64,000 nucleotides of DNA, taken from positions 310,001 to 374,000 of the forward strand of contig JAPTJF010000005.1 in assembly GCA_029339195.1 (NCBI GenBank). The letters run 5' to 3'. The translations under genes were made by a program, and so were the position numbers. Positions within the stretch are counted from its first letter, which is position 1, and every line of letters begins with the position of its first letter. Shown here piece after piece: positions 1 to 11,100 of this stretch. The notes beneath the pieces were generated by a model. It made no database searches. It was not told the DNA's origin and saw only the letters and a program-made list of their open reading frames with translations. The stretch comes from Micractinium sp. NFX-FRZ (taxonomy: Eukaryota > Chlorophyta > Trebouxiophyceae > Chlorellales > Chlorellaceae).

Positions 1-3000
1 CCGCTTGAGCTGCATCAGGCTGCGGTACACCTCGGGGTCCAGCGCCTGCAGCTCGTCAAACAGAGGCCAGCGGCCCTGCAAGGGGGGGCAGCCAGCCAGG
101 CGGCCGGGCAGGCAGGCAGGTGGCGGGGCGGGATACGGTGGGAGGCAGCGCATGCAGGGGCAGGGGCAGCAGGGGCAGCTGGGGCAGCAGGGGCAGCAGG
201 GGCAGCAGGGGCAGCTGGGGCAGCAGGGGCAGCAGGGGCAGCACACAGAGACACGGTTCTCGTGCAGCAACGCACGCCCGGCCAGTCAGCCAGCCGGCGC
301 TGCCCAGGGTAAACGTGTCAAGGAAATGCCACCCTCAACTCCTCTTCTGTTATACTCTCCCGCCGCCGCACCCGCCGGATGGCACCTGCCCCGAACGCAT
401 GACATTCCCGCCCCACCCCACCTGCAAACGGCTGACGAAGAAGGGCGCCAGTGGCAGGTCCAGCAGTAGTCCCTCATACAGCGCCCGCCCCAGCACCAGG
501 CCCAGCGTCTCCAGCGCAGCCAGCCCGCCGTCCAGCCGCTCTGCAGGGGGGCAGGGGGGCGGCGGGCAGGCGGGGCAGGGAGGCTGGGAGGGGCTGGGGG
601 GGCAGGGCACCTGCGCCAGAGGCAGGCCAGAAGGCTCTCCTAGCTCACCTGCTAGCACTATTTGCACTACATGCACTACATGCACTGTATTAACCGTGTA
701 CTACGAACATGTACTACTAGCATGTACTACTAAGCACTACTAGCACTAGCACTACATGTACTGTACTAATCTTGAGGCAGCGTGAAGGTCTCACCAGACC
801 ATCATCCTTACCACACACTCCCCTGCGCCCACCTGCCAGAGGGTTGGGATAGGCGCAGCCGTCGGGCGTGGCGCTGAACAGGCCTCGGTTGGGGTCAAAC
901 CCCGCCCCCACCACCGCCTCCAGAAACTCCTTCAGCAGTCCGCCCATGTCGATGCCCGCCTCCTGCACAGGCGCCACGTCAGCCACGGTGCCAGGTCAGC
1001 AGATCCAAGAACATGAGCGTTCAGCAGTCCGCCCATGTGCGCGCCCCGCCACCGGCGCAGTACAAGCCAGCTGGCGGGAGGCAGCAGCAGCGCAGCGGGA
1101 GGCGGGTGGAGGGCTGAGATCGGGCATGTAAGCAAGGGCGTGGGATCAAGGGGTGGGAGCAAGGGCACGTGACGCACCTGGAGCCCCTGCTGGTTGATGA
1201 AGGTGAGGGAGAGGCGCGACTTGGCGGAGCTGCCCAGGCGGCCCAGCTGCAGCCATGGGAGGGCAGGGTGTGAGAAAGAGAAGGTGCGAGGGCTGAGGGT
1301 GGGAGGCAGCACCGCGTGGCGCTCCTTGCTTGCGCCATCACACACCCTTGCAGACATGTCCCTGCAGCACAGCACACAGCACAGCATGGCTTAGCACAGC
1401 ATGGCGTGGCATGGCGGGCCGTGCCTGCGACACCGCATCCTCCAGCACGTATCCCCGGCGAATTGTGACCGCCACTGGCCGTGAGCCGCCATCCACCGGC
1501 GCCAAATTGTAGCCGCACCTGCAGGGGCGGGTGCAGCCGGCCGGGCCCAGCGACCATATTCATCAGGGACCATAATCGAGCGGCAGGTTTGGCTGGCCAG
1601 CGGAACGCTACCGCCGCTATTCTCTAACGCAGTGGCATCCCATCCACTGCCCACCTGCCCTGTGGCTGGGCATGCCCCCACACAGTGGCGACACACGCCC
1701 GCTGTCCTCCCTGCTGGGGTCCACCCACCGCTCCTTGTCTTGGTCAATCAGCGCTCGGAACACGGAGACCCGCTCATCAAAGGGCACACACTGAGGCGCC
1801 GCTGTCAAGATGGCCGCCACCGCTGCCGGGCGGGACGCCGCCGCAGCCGTGGCACCCGCCGCTCGTGGGGAGCCTGGAGAATGCGGCAGCGGCCCCGCTG
1901 GGCCGCCCTCGCCGTCTGCTGCAGCCAGCAAGGCACGCACCACGGCAGCCCCGGACACAGGCTGCTGCTGCTGCTGCGAGGGGCCGCCCGAGGGGGCGGT
2001 CAGGTGGTGGTATGGCTCCAGCCACAGGGCAGGGGGGCAGAAGGGCCGGCGTGCGTCCCGCTCATACAGCGCCCTGCCGGCAGTGGGGGATGGAGGTAGT
2101 GTTGAGGTACACCACAGCACCAGCACATATACATCAAACACAACATTGCTGAGCTGTGGCTAAGTGCACCTGGGACTCTTCTGCAGGGTAGGCAACCTTC
2201 CTTGAGCCACCAGATGAGCCTCCTTACCTTCCCTGCTCTTCCTGGCCTTCCGCCTGCCCACAGCCCACCGCTCACCTATGCAACAGCGGCGCCGCCTGCT
2301 GCAGCATGCGGTGGTCTCGGCCAGGCTTGCCGCCGCCGCTGCCCTTGGCAGCGCCGCCGGCCGCCTGGTCGGGCAGCTGGGTGCGGAAGACAAGGGTGTT
2401 GAGGGCTGCGGCGATGGCACGCTGCTGTCCCAGGGTGAAGGGCTGCGCAAAGGAGGTAGTGTGAGGCGGGCACGGCAGCGTGCAGTGAAATATTTTGATG
2501 GACACTCGCTACCGCATGCCACATCTGCTGGTGCTTGCTCCTCTCAGCAAGGCCTCCCTACGCCGTGAACCCATCAATGACGAAGGCCTGCAAGTGCAAT
2601 GTGCTTTGGATCTTACTGAAACAGAACATGCAACCCCGTCACGGTCCACGCCACGGCAGCTGCACCCCACCTGCTGCTTCTCGTGGAATTCGACATCATC
2701 CGCCACCTGCAGATAGTGGCAGTACACCCGGCAGAACAAACCCAGCTGGGCGGCTGCCTCGGGCTGCAGGCCGGCAATGCCCTGGCGCAGGGTGGCCACC
2801 TCCCAGCCGCGGGTGGCCTGCGGGGGGCAGCAGGCACGATGGCTCGGTTACACGCTAAAGCTAGCAAGTTGGAGGGAAGGAGTGGGGCACTGCAGGCGGG
2901 CAGCGACCGCTTGCACTTTCGCGTGGACATGGCCGGGCAAGGCGGCAGACTGCTGCGAGGCAGGCACAGGACGAGCCACAGGATGGGGCAGGCAGGACGG

Positions 3001-4898
3001 CAGGCTGGTGCAAGCAGACAATGCGGTGCCCCACAACAGCCCACCTGCAGCGGCGCCTCCAGCGGCAGGCCGATGCTTGTGGCCAGGTGGCGCCACATCA
3101 GCGGCAGCAGCTGCGTGCCAAACGCCAGGGCGGACAGCAGGCGGGCGGCCCACGCTTTGGCCCCTCCACCACCACCGCCGCCGCCGCCGCCGCTGCCGCT
3201 GCTGCTGCGCCTGCTGGGACCAGCGCTGCAAGCGTCTGCCAGAAGGAGCAGCATGTGGTAGAGGCGCAGGTACTGCGGCAGCGGCAGCAGCGGCAGCAGC
3301 TGCGCCGCACATGTGCCTTCTGAGAAGGGCCACAGCTCAGCTAGCTCTGCATCCCTGCTGCTGCTGCCGCTGCTGCCGGGACCTAGCGCCGGTTGCAGCA
3401 GGGCTATGGCAGCAGTGCCCAGCGCCGCCGCCACCCCCGGCTGCTGCAGCAGCGCCGAGGGCGGCAGGTAACTGACCTGCCTCCCCTCCTGCCCCCGCCC
3501 CTGCTGCAGGCTCGCCTTCTTGCCGGCCGCCAGCTGTGCCAGTGTTCCCAGCAGGCACAGCGTGCTACCCCTGCCACCGCCAGCCGCAGCGGGATGCCAG
3601 CCTGCCGACGCTTGCAGCAGGGCTGCAAACCCTGGGCAGGCGGTGAGCTGCACTACAGTGGCCGGCGCCAAGTGGGGCAGCAGCCCAGGAGTGGCCAGCA
3701 TGCAAAGCAGCTGGCTGGCGGCCTCTGCTGCCGCCTGGCCCGAGGCCTGCGCCTCGGCGCCGTCCTCGCAGCCCTTGCGGGGTAGCACCGCCGGCGGCAG
3801 CTGCCGCCACAGCCTCAGCTGGGCAACCACGAGGCCGTTTAGCACACCCGCCAGCTGCTGCTGCGGCTGCTGCTGCTGTTGCTGTTCAGGGTCAGCAGAC
3901 AGTGCAGCCACCAGGCGGCGCGCCGCCGCGCTCAGCAGCGGCAGCGGGGCCAGCCAGGCGTGCAGCCCTTGCTGCAGCAGCTGCCCGTCCTGCTGCTGAT
4001 GCTGCGCCTGCTGGGCCTGCTGCGGGGCAAAGCACTTCCACTGGCCGCCGTCACACAAGATTCCCACCAGGCGCCCAGCAGCAGCCTGTAGCAGCGGATC
4101 GACCGGCCTGCCAGGCACGGCATCCTGCTGGCTGCTGCTACCGGCCGCAGCTCTGCCGCCAATCAGGCTGCAGCACAGCAGCAGCAGGCGGCGGAGCTGG
4201 CCTAGCAGCTGCGCCTGCCGCTGCCGCAGTGCCTCCTCTGCTTCCGACGCTGCGCCCGCTGTGCCTGCTGCGCCTGCTGTGCTAACCAGGCTGCAAGCTG
4301 CCAGCAAGTTGTGCGCCGCATCTGCCGTCGCCAGGCTGCGCAGCAGCAGCGCAAAGCAGCCGCGCAGCGCAGCGGTGTCGGCCAGCAGCGCTGCGGGGAG
4401 GGCGGCGCCGCTCATCAGTGCTGCACGCTGCTCCTGCTGGGCGAGGCCCGGGAGGTATGCAGCCAGCACTGGTGGCAGCACCGAATTGCACAGCTGCTCT
4501 GCCGGCAGCAGGGTCTGGGGCTGCGCCACCAGCGGCCCATAATCCTCCAACCAGGCACGCCGCAGGTGCTGGCGGGCGGCGCTGCGGGCGGTGCTGCCCC
4601 GCCACCAGCGGGCCAGCGTGACTTCGGCACGCTGCCGCTGCCGCTCCGCCTGCCGGGCCGCCCTCTCTGCCTTGGCCTGGTTCAGCGCCTCGATGCTGCA
4701 TCAGGCATTGGCAATTGTGCCTGTTATGAGAGGTGGGCAGTGTGCACAACAGGGGGCTTGGGCAGCTGCAGCTGCCAGCGTTGGGCGGGCACTGGCGGCA
4801 CTCGCGTGGCGGCACTGTGCCCACCTGCTCTGCTCCCGCACCGCCCGGCTGCTCAAAGAAGCACCGCCTCGCTTCTCAAAGGGCGCTTTGAAATCCAT
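1..4898 (-). CDS. HECT-type E3 ubiquitin ligase (UBE3C/UPL6/UPL7-like), C-terminus beyond window
   Basis: Exons in transcription order: 4898-4825, 4695-3045, 2817-2671, 2442-2276, 2073-1729, 1518-1425, 1246-1178, 962-833, 540-422 and 75-1 (continues past the edge); 957 codons are visible. The N-terminus has the basic, IQ-like helix of this family (AKAERAARQAERQRQRAEV, then WWRGSTARSAARQHLRRAW). The middle has the conserved CRVYCHYLQVADDVEFHEKQ and PFTLGQQRAIAAALNTLVFR segments. The HECT N-lobe follows: CVPFDERVSVFRALI, VTIRRGYVLEDAVSQ, LSLTFINQQG, EAGIDMGGLLKEFLEAV, GFDPNRGLFSAT and ALYEGLLLDLPLAPFFVSRL. The window ends inside FDELQALDPEVYRSLMQLKR, so the C-lobe and catalytic Cys are not seen. 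HECT ligases move ubiquitin from E2 through a Cys thioester onto substrates. Intron 6 uses a GC donor (1424-1423). Gly-, Gln- and Ala-rich runs interrupt exon 2. The start sits in a good context (AGG-ATG-G), 292 bp from the divergent peptidase start. Confidence 0.92.
76..421. repeat. Intron with 9-bp G-rich minisatellite (core 160-243)
   Basis: The last visible intron of the HECT gene carries about nine head-to-tail copies of GGGGCAGCA/GGGGCAGCT. It reads as open frames on both strands (Gly/Gln on plus, Pro/Ala on minus). These frames are products of the repeat and are not genes. Confidence 0.85.
640..772. repeat. AT-richer degenerate CACTA/TACTA repeat inside an intron
   Basis: The block repeats variants of GCACTACAT and TGTACTACTA about a dozen times. 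It lies inside the HECT-gene intron 832-541. Its base composition is far lower in GC than the flanks. No coding frame is supported. Confidence 0.8.
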
Positions 4899-5190
4899 CC
4901 TGGGCTGGCAGGCAAACGAGGCGAGCTGGGAGGGTTTTGGAGCCAGGCGCGGGGCCTCAAACGAGTGATCGGCTTGTTCCCATAAATTCCATGTGGCTTG
5001 ACGGGTGTCGAGCAACGTGGTTGTGCGGTTTGGGCCATGGCCGGCCAGTGTGCTGAGGGTGCTGCGAGAAGAGGCAACTGCCCAGCCTCTCAGTCCTGCT
5101 CCTACGTTGGCCCACAAAGTCAGTAGTGTGGTCAGAGCTCGGTTCGATTGCAACACCAGGGTTCCTGACGGAGCACTCTTCTGTCCTCCT
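4899..5190. promoter_or_regulatory. Divergent promoter region, HECT ligase / M32 peptidase
   Basis: Only 292 bp separate the two opposing start codons, so both core promoters and 5' UTRs must lie here or overlap the genes. I see no clear TATA box. Confidence 0.55.
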
Positions 5191-8100
5191 ATGCTCGCTC
5201 TCAAGGCCGCTTCTCGCGCGCCTGCCCTCCTGGTCAAGCCCAACGCCGCAGTCAAGGCCTCTCGCTGGACCACTAGCCGCCGCGCCATGGCAATTGCCGC
5301 TCCTGCCGCCGCTCCCGCCACGGGCGTCAAGGTGCCGCTGCTCCTCCTCCTTGCTCTGCTGCTGGGGCCAGCTGATGTGCATGAACCTGACGCCATGCGT
5401 AGCAGCAGCAACACCAATACCACACCTCTATGTGCGCAAGTTGCTGCGCTGCGCACACCCGCCCGCACACCCCGTGCTGCACACCCACGCCGCACCCATG
5501 CCGCGCCCGTCGGTGGGGCCCCCTCTGCCCCTGCAGGCCGATTATGAGCAGCTGTGCAAAAAGTTGAAGGAGGTCAGCGCCCTGGGCGGCATCTCTGGGC
5601 TGCTAGGGTGGGACGAGATGGTCATGATGCCGCCGGGGGCGGCAGAGAGCCGGGCGGCACAAAAGTCGGCGCTGGCAGGTGGGTGGGGCTCTCATACCGG
5701 CTGCTGGCAGGTGGATGGGGCTCTCATACCGGCTGCTGGCAGGCGAGGCAGGGCATGCCGAGAGGCCTGTGGGCCCCGATCTGCCACGCCGCGCCTGCTG
5801 TGGTCTCTGGCAGGCTGCGGGAAAGGAACAGCGGGCACGGTTTGGTGCCTGTGCTCGCCGCAGTGTTGCAGTGTTCTCCCGCCTCCTGCCTCCTCCACTC
5901 TCACGTGCTTCCTGCTCCTCTTGGGTCCCCGCCCTGCTCGCACACGCGCACACACATACACACACACACATTGTGTTGGCGCCTTTGCAGGCGTGCTGCA
6001 CGAGAAGCAGACGGAGGCCGAGCTGGGCGAGGTGCTGGCGCGGCTGCAGGCTGCTGACCTGGCAGCTGAGCTGGACGACTTCCAGCGGGTGAGCTGGGGT
6101 GATGCTAGGGTGCGGTGCTCAGCTACATGTGTGGGCGCATGCTTGTCTATTTGTCTGTCTGTAGTGCTGAAGGGTGCAAGCTTGTGCCACAGTGCTCAGG
6201 GGCGCCTGCTTGTTGAAAGCGGCTACCAGTGCAGCAGGAGGAGGGTGCAGGCTGGGTAAACCATGGCATGAGCCAGCCAGCCAGCCTGACTGACGCACGC
6301 ATGCACGCACGCACGCACAAAGAGATGCTGCACCACATGTGCTGCCCACCATGCCCCCGCCGGTCTGGCCACGCTGTGGGAGGCTGTGCATGGCTGCGCG
6401 ATGCCCACGCCAGCCTTTGCTTTCTTCCCGCGGACCCTCCCCCATGAGTGGTTGACAGCACCCTCTCCCTCTGCTCTATGTACCTTGATTGGCAACACGC
6501 AGGCCACGGTGCGCGAGGCTGTGCGGGACTACAAGAAGCTGACTGCAGTTCCCAAGGAGCTGGCGCAGAAGGAAGCGGAGCTGGAGTCGCGTGGCTACCA
6601 GGTTCGGTGTTTGATCATGCATTGCCATACATAGTTAAAACTTTAACCTGGGTAGGGCTCAGGGCTGCTCGCGTGAATGGCGATACGCCCCCAACACCAG
6701 AACAACAAACTTTAGACCTGTACACCTGGGGAACCTGCCTCCCCTGCACTTTAGACCGGTACACCCGGGAACCTGCGCCGCCTCCCCCGCAGGGCTGGGT
6801 CAAGGCGCGGCAGGGCAGCGACTTTGCCGCCTTTGCGCCGCTGCTGCAAGAGTGGGTGGACCTTCGCAAGCAGAAGGCGGCGCTGGTGGACCCCTCACGG
6901 TGGGCTGGGCGGGCGGGTGCAGAAGGGCACCCCTTTTGTGTGGGTGGGTGCAGCAGAAGGGCACCTGTTTTGTGTGGGTGGGAGGCGCGGGGAAGAGAGG
7001 GACGCGGAATGGGAGTGGGGAGGGGGAGGGGAAAACATACTGTTTGAATATGGCAGGGAGGGACATCAGCTGCAAGGTTTGGTGGATCGTGGTAGGCAAG
7101 CGTGAGGTGAGGGGCCGGGCAAATGTGCTTCCGAAGTATTGCCCCACGCCCTCCCGTCAAGTCGACCAACACACCCCGCCCCCCTGCCCCCTGCCACGTG
7201 CGCAGGCCCGCCTATGACGTGCTTCTAGAGGATTACGAGAAGGGCATGACCGCCGCCCGGCTGGATGAGATCTTTGGGCAGGTGGGTGGATATGCATTGC
7301 GCACTGGTTGCGACGCTGCGGGTGTGGGAATGTGGTGACGGTGCAATCATGGTGAGTTGGTGTTCACAACGTGCCCGGTTGGAGGAAACCTGTGGGGAGG
7401 TGGGGTGAGGGAAGGTTGGCTGAAGGCGGGGTGGAGGAGCTTGTGGGCACAGTGTGCATTTGGTGCAGACGGAACGGGGGTGCAGGTGGAACACGGGGGG
7501 TGCAGATAACCTCCAGATGCGAATGGAAGTGTGTGTCATGTTTTCCTGGCCCTGCGCCTGGCTGCCCACAAGGCAGGCAGCCGCGCTGCCTTCCCGTGCC
7601 TCCTGGCCCCACGACAGGCAGAGGCAAGCGGCGTCAGAAGCAGTGCTAAACATGCTTGCACCCCGGCTCCCCCCAGCAGGTCAAGGAGGGGCTAGTGCCG
7701 CTGCTGGCCGACCTGCGGGCGCGCGGCAAGGCGCCGTCGGGTGAGCTGGCCCTGGGGGGAGCGAGCTGCCCTGCTGCCTGGGATAGGCACAAGTCGGTAG
7801 CATGCGGCCTCCGCCAGGCGCGCTACTGCCTTGGACTCCCTTTCCACACGCGCAGCGCACTCCTGGCCCAGACACGCATAGTCGCGTGCACACACACACA
7901 CACACACAGACACCTGCCCTGCCTTGCCCCTGCAGACGCTTGGCTCAAGGGCGACTACGACACCAAGCGGCAGGCGGAGCTGTGCCACAAGGTGCGGTGT
8001 GCACCCAGGAAACGCTGCCGCACAATGCCGTGGCCTTCAACCTTCAACCCTCACTGAACCACAGTCCACAGGTTAGGTTAATACCCTCACTGCACCACTG

Positions 8101-11100
8101 GGGTGAACTACGGTGCACTGTACTGCCTCCCTCCCCCACTGTGCAGATTGCCGTGGCCCTGGGGTTCAACCTGGACAACGGGCGGCTGGATGTGAGCGTG
8201 CACCCCTTCACAGGAGGTGAGGCTTTTGCAAGTCAAGGGGGCGCAGCCTCCTGCACAAGCGGATGCTACAGCAGGGGCGGGGCCCTGGAGAGCGGGAGGA
8301 GGCACACAGGATTGATGGGGCGCGTGCTGAGGGAAGGCCAGAGGTTGACCTGGCCCCTTTCCTGCCCTGCCCCTTGGTGCCCCTGCAGGCACGGTGAGGA
8401 GGCCAATTGCCGCGGTCAGGCACAGGCTGCTGATCAGCGCACGTGCAGGCGCAGGGTGGAGGGTCTTTGAGGGGTTGTGCTGCAGGGGGGTGCACCCCTG
8501 CATGCATCACATGCCCGCGCGCCCTCATGTGCCTGCGTGTGGGGCCGTTGCCACCACTCATTGTCACCCCCGGCGCCTGTGGAGTCCCTGCCCCCTTCGT
8601 CCATTCTTCCCAAAACCGTGCCACCATTGCCGCTCTGCAGCACCCCACCGATGTGCGCATGACCACCCGCTTCAAGAAGGAGGACCTGACCGAGGGCATC
8701 ACCGGTGGGTGGGTGCGGAGGGTGACGTTCTGGCAGAACCCAGATGGCGGGTGAGGGAGCAAAGGGTGGGGTGGGCAGGGTGACGTTTTGGCAAATGGTG
8801 GGTGGGGGCGCATTTTGGAGGGTGGGCAGGGTGAAGCTCCGGTAAATGGCGGGTGAGGGCGCAGAGGGTGGTGGATGTGGGCATTAATGGCGGTGGGCAT
8901 TCACTAAGTTTGGTGGGGTAACTAGGTGGCTGGTCGAGGAAACTGGGGGTGGTCAGCCCGCCCTGGCTTGGTTGGCATCGTGTGGCCTGGGCACCACCAG
9001 TGTGCAGCACTACCAGCGTGGGAAAAGCAGCAGCACAGGGCTGCCAAATGGCAGGGAAAGCATCCCTCAAGAGGGGATTCTTGGTGGTTTGAGAGTGGGC
9101 GTGTGTGCAGGAAGCCTTGAGTGCGAGTCACCTGCCGTGCAAGCGTGCACCAATCAACAACACACAGCAATGCCACCAAACCCTGCCTGCCCCTCGCCCG
9201 CCCTGCCGCAGGCGCCATCCATGAGACCGGCCACTCGCTGTGAGCTTCCCAACAGGGCCCCTGCCGCTACCGACCGGCGCCGGCTGCCTGTCACTTGTGG
9301 TTGCGTGGGCCCTGCACTGTGTGCACCTAGTCGTGCCTGCCTGCCCCCGCCGCTGTTTGCGCCTGTTTTTTTTTGGCATGTTTTGTGTGCGCTGAGCCCG
9401 CACTGTGCCTGCCTGCCCACGATGCTGCTTGCCGGTAGCACAGCCCTGCGCTCCGGGCTAGGTGCAGGGCAAGAGGCGCTGGGGCCCGGATCCGCCCTCC
9501 AGCTGGATCCCACGCCTGCGATAGCGCTGCTGACAGCGTCCGCTCCTTTCTGCCGCATGGCACGGCATCCATGTGACGTGCAGGTACGAGCAGGGGCGCA
9601 ACCTGGAGCACGACGGCCTGCCGGTCAACCAGGTGATGCAGGCTTCTGATGGGCGGTTGTGCGAATACGGGCTGTACGCTTGTCACTCTTGCGAGCCTCA
9701 TCAAATGTGCAAGTATGTAGCACAGCACAGTACCACACTCCACGTGCCTCCCTCCCAATTCCTGGTACCCACGCAATGCCCGCTCCTCAACCCTCCCTCA
9801 CCCGCTGCCACCTGCCCCACTGTCCCCAACCCTCCCTCCTCCACCCCCCAGGCCCTGGGTATGGGTGTGCACGAGAGCCAGAGCCTGCTGTGGGAGCGCA
9901 TGGTGGGGCTGTCCCGCCCCTTTGCAGCCTACCTGCTGCCCCTCATGCGCGAGTACTTCCCCCAGGTGGGACGGGCACGCTGCTCCAGGGTTGTGATTGC
10001 CTTGAATTGAAATTGAAAACACCGACATTGGAAACGTGTGGGTTGTGCTGGCCTGCTGCGGCTCATGCGGGGGCACTCCACCAGGTGAGTGACACGCTTT
10101 GCTAGGGCTGTAATTGCCCTGATTCGAGGAAGAGGTGTGTGCAGGGTATGTGGAGGAAGTGTGGTTTGTGCTGGCCTGCAGCTGCTCGTGCGCGAGTGCT
10201 ACACTCCTGCACAATGCATACGCAACAACACGCACACCCACCCTTCCCGCCTGCCCTCCCCGCCCTCCCTACCCTCCCCCGCCGCAGCTGCCCGCCGAGC
10301 AGACCGCGGACGACCTGTACGCTGCCCTCAACATTGTGAGGCACCCCTCCATGATCCGGGTGGAGTCGGACGAGGTCACGTGAGCGGGGCCAGGGGGCGG
10401 GGATGCCTGTGGGAGACGTGGCAGGAAGGGTGCCGTGCGTGGGCCGCGGGCACCAAGCCCACACGGTTGTGTGGTGCGGGGAGGAGGGCCTCGATGGAGG
10501 GGCAGGTTAGTGGGTGGAAGAATGGGGGGTTGCGTGCCTCTGATGAGGGTGGCAGGGAAAACAGTACGGCAAGCGGGTGTGATGCGGCGCGACTGTGTTG
10601 AGCCCCTCGCTGCACTGCACTCCTGCCCAGTGCACATTTATCCAACACCTGGGGCCCCGTGGCCTGCCTCCCTTCTGCCCCTGCTGCAGGTACCCCCTGC
10701 ACATCATCATCCGGTGAGGCCGCCACCCCTGTTGTGCAGCATGGCTGGGCAGCCCATGCGGGCCCTGTTCTCCTGCTTATATGATTGCACTGCATCACGC
10801 CCTGGAAGCATGCTGCCTTGTTCCCCAGCCCGGCCCCACCTGCGCGCCTACCCTCCCGCCCGCCCACCTGCCAGAGGGCCTGTCATTGGCCTGTGCCTCT
10901 GTGTCCATGTCTCTCTGCGCCTCCGCCTCGCTGCCTGAACCCATGTGTGCACCATTGGTGCTGCACGGCTGGTCCATTGCATACTACATCTGGTGCCTGT
11001 TGTGCCTCCATTGCCTCTTCCCTGTGGGTGGGTGGCCCCTGGCGCAGGTATGAGCTGGAGCGAGGACTGATGGAGGGGACCATCTCGGTGGAGGAGCTGC

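Noticed and set aside
15..275. Open frames of Pro-Ala and Gln-Gly repeats on both strands
   Set aside because: They are translations of the 9-bp intron minisatellite, interrupted only by chance. The HECT gene explains the region.
2683..4285. Several plus-strand frames of 100-230 aa rich in Ala, Gln and Arg
   Set aside because: They are antisense shadows of the large HECT exon 2 and have no splice or family support.
7885..7912. CA repeats considered as CRISPR-like or Z-DNA elements
   Set aside because: They are simple dinucleotide tracts without spacers, in eukaryotic introns.
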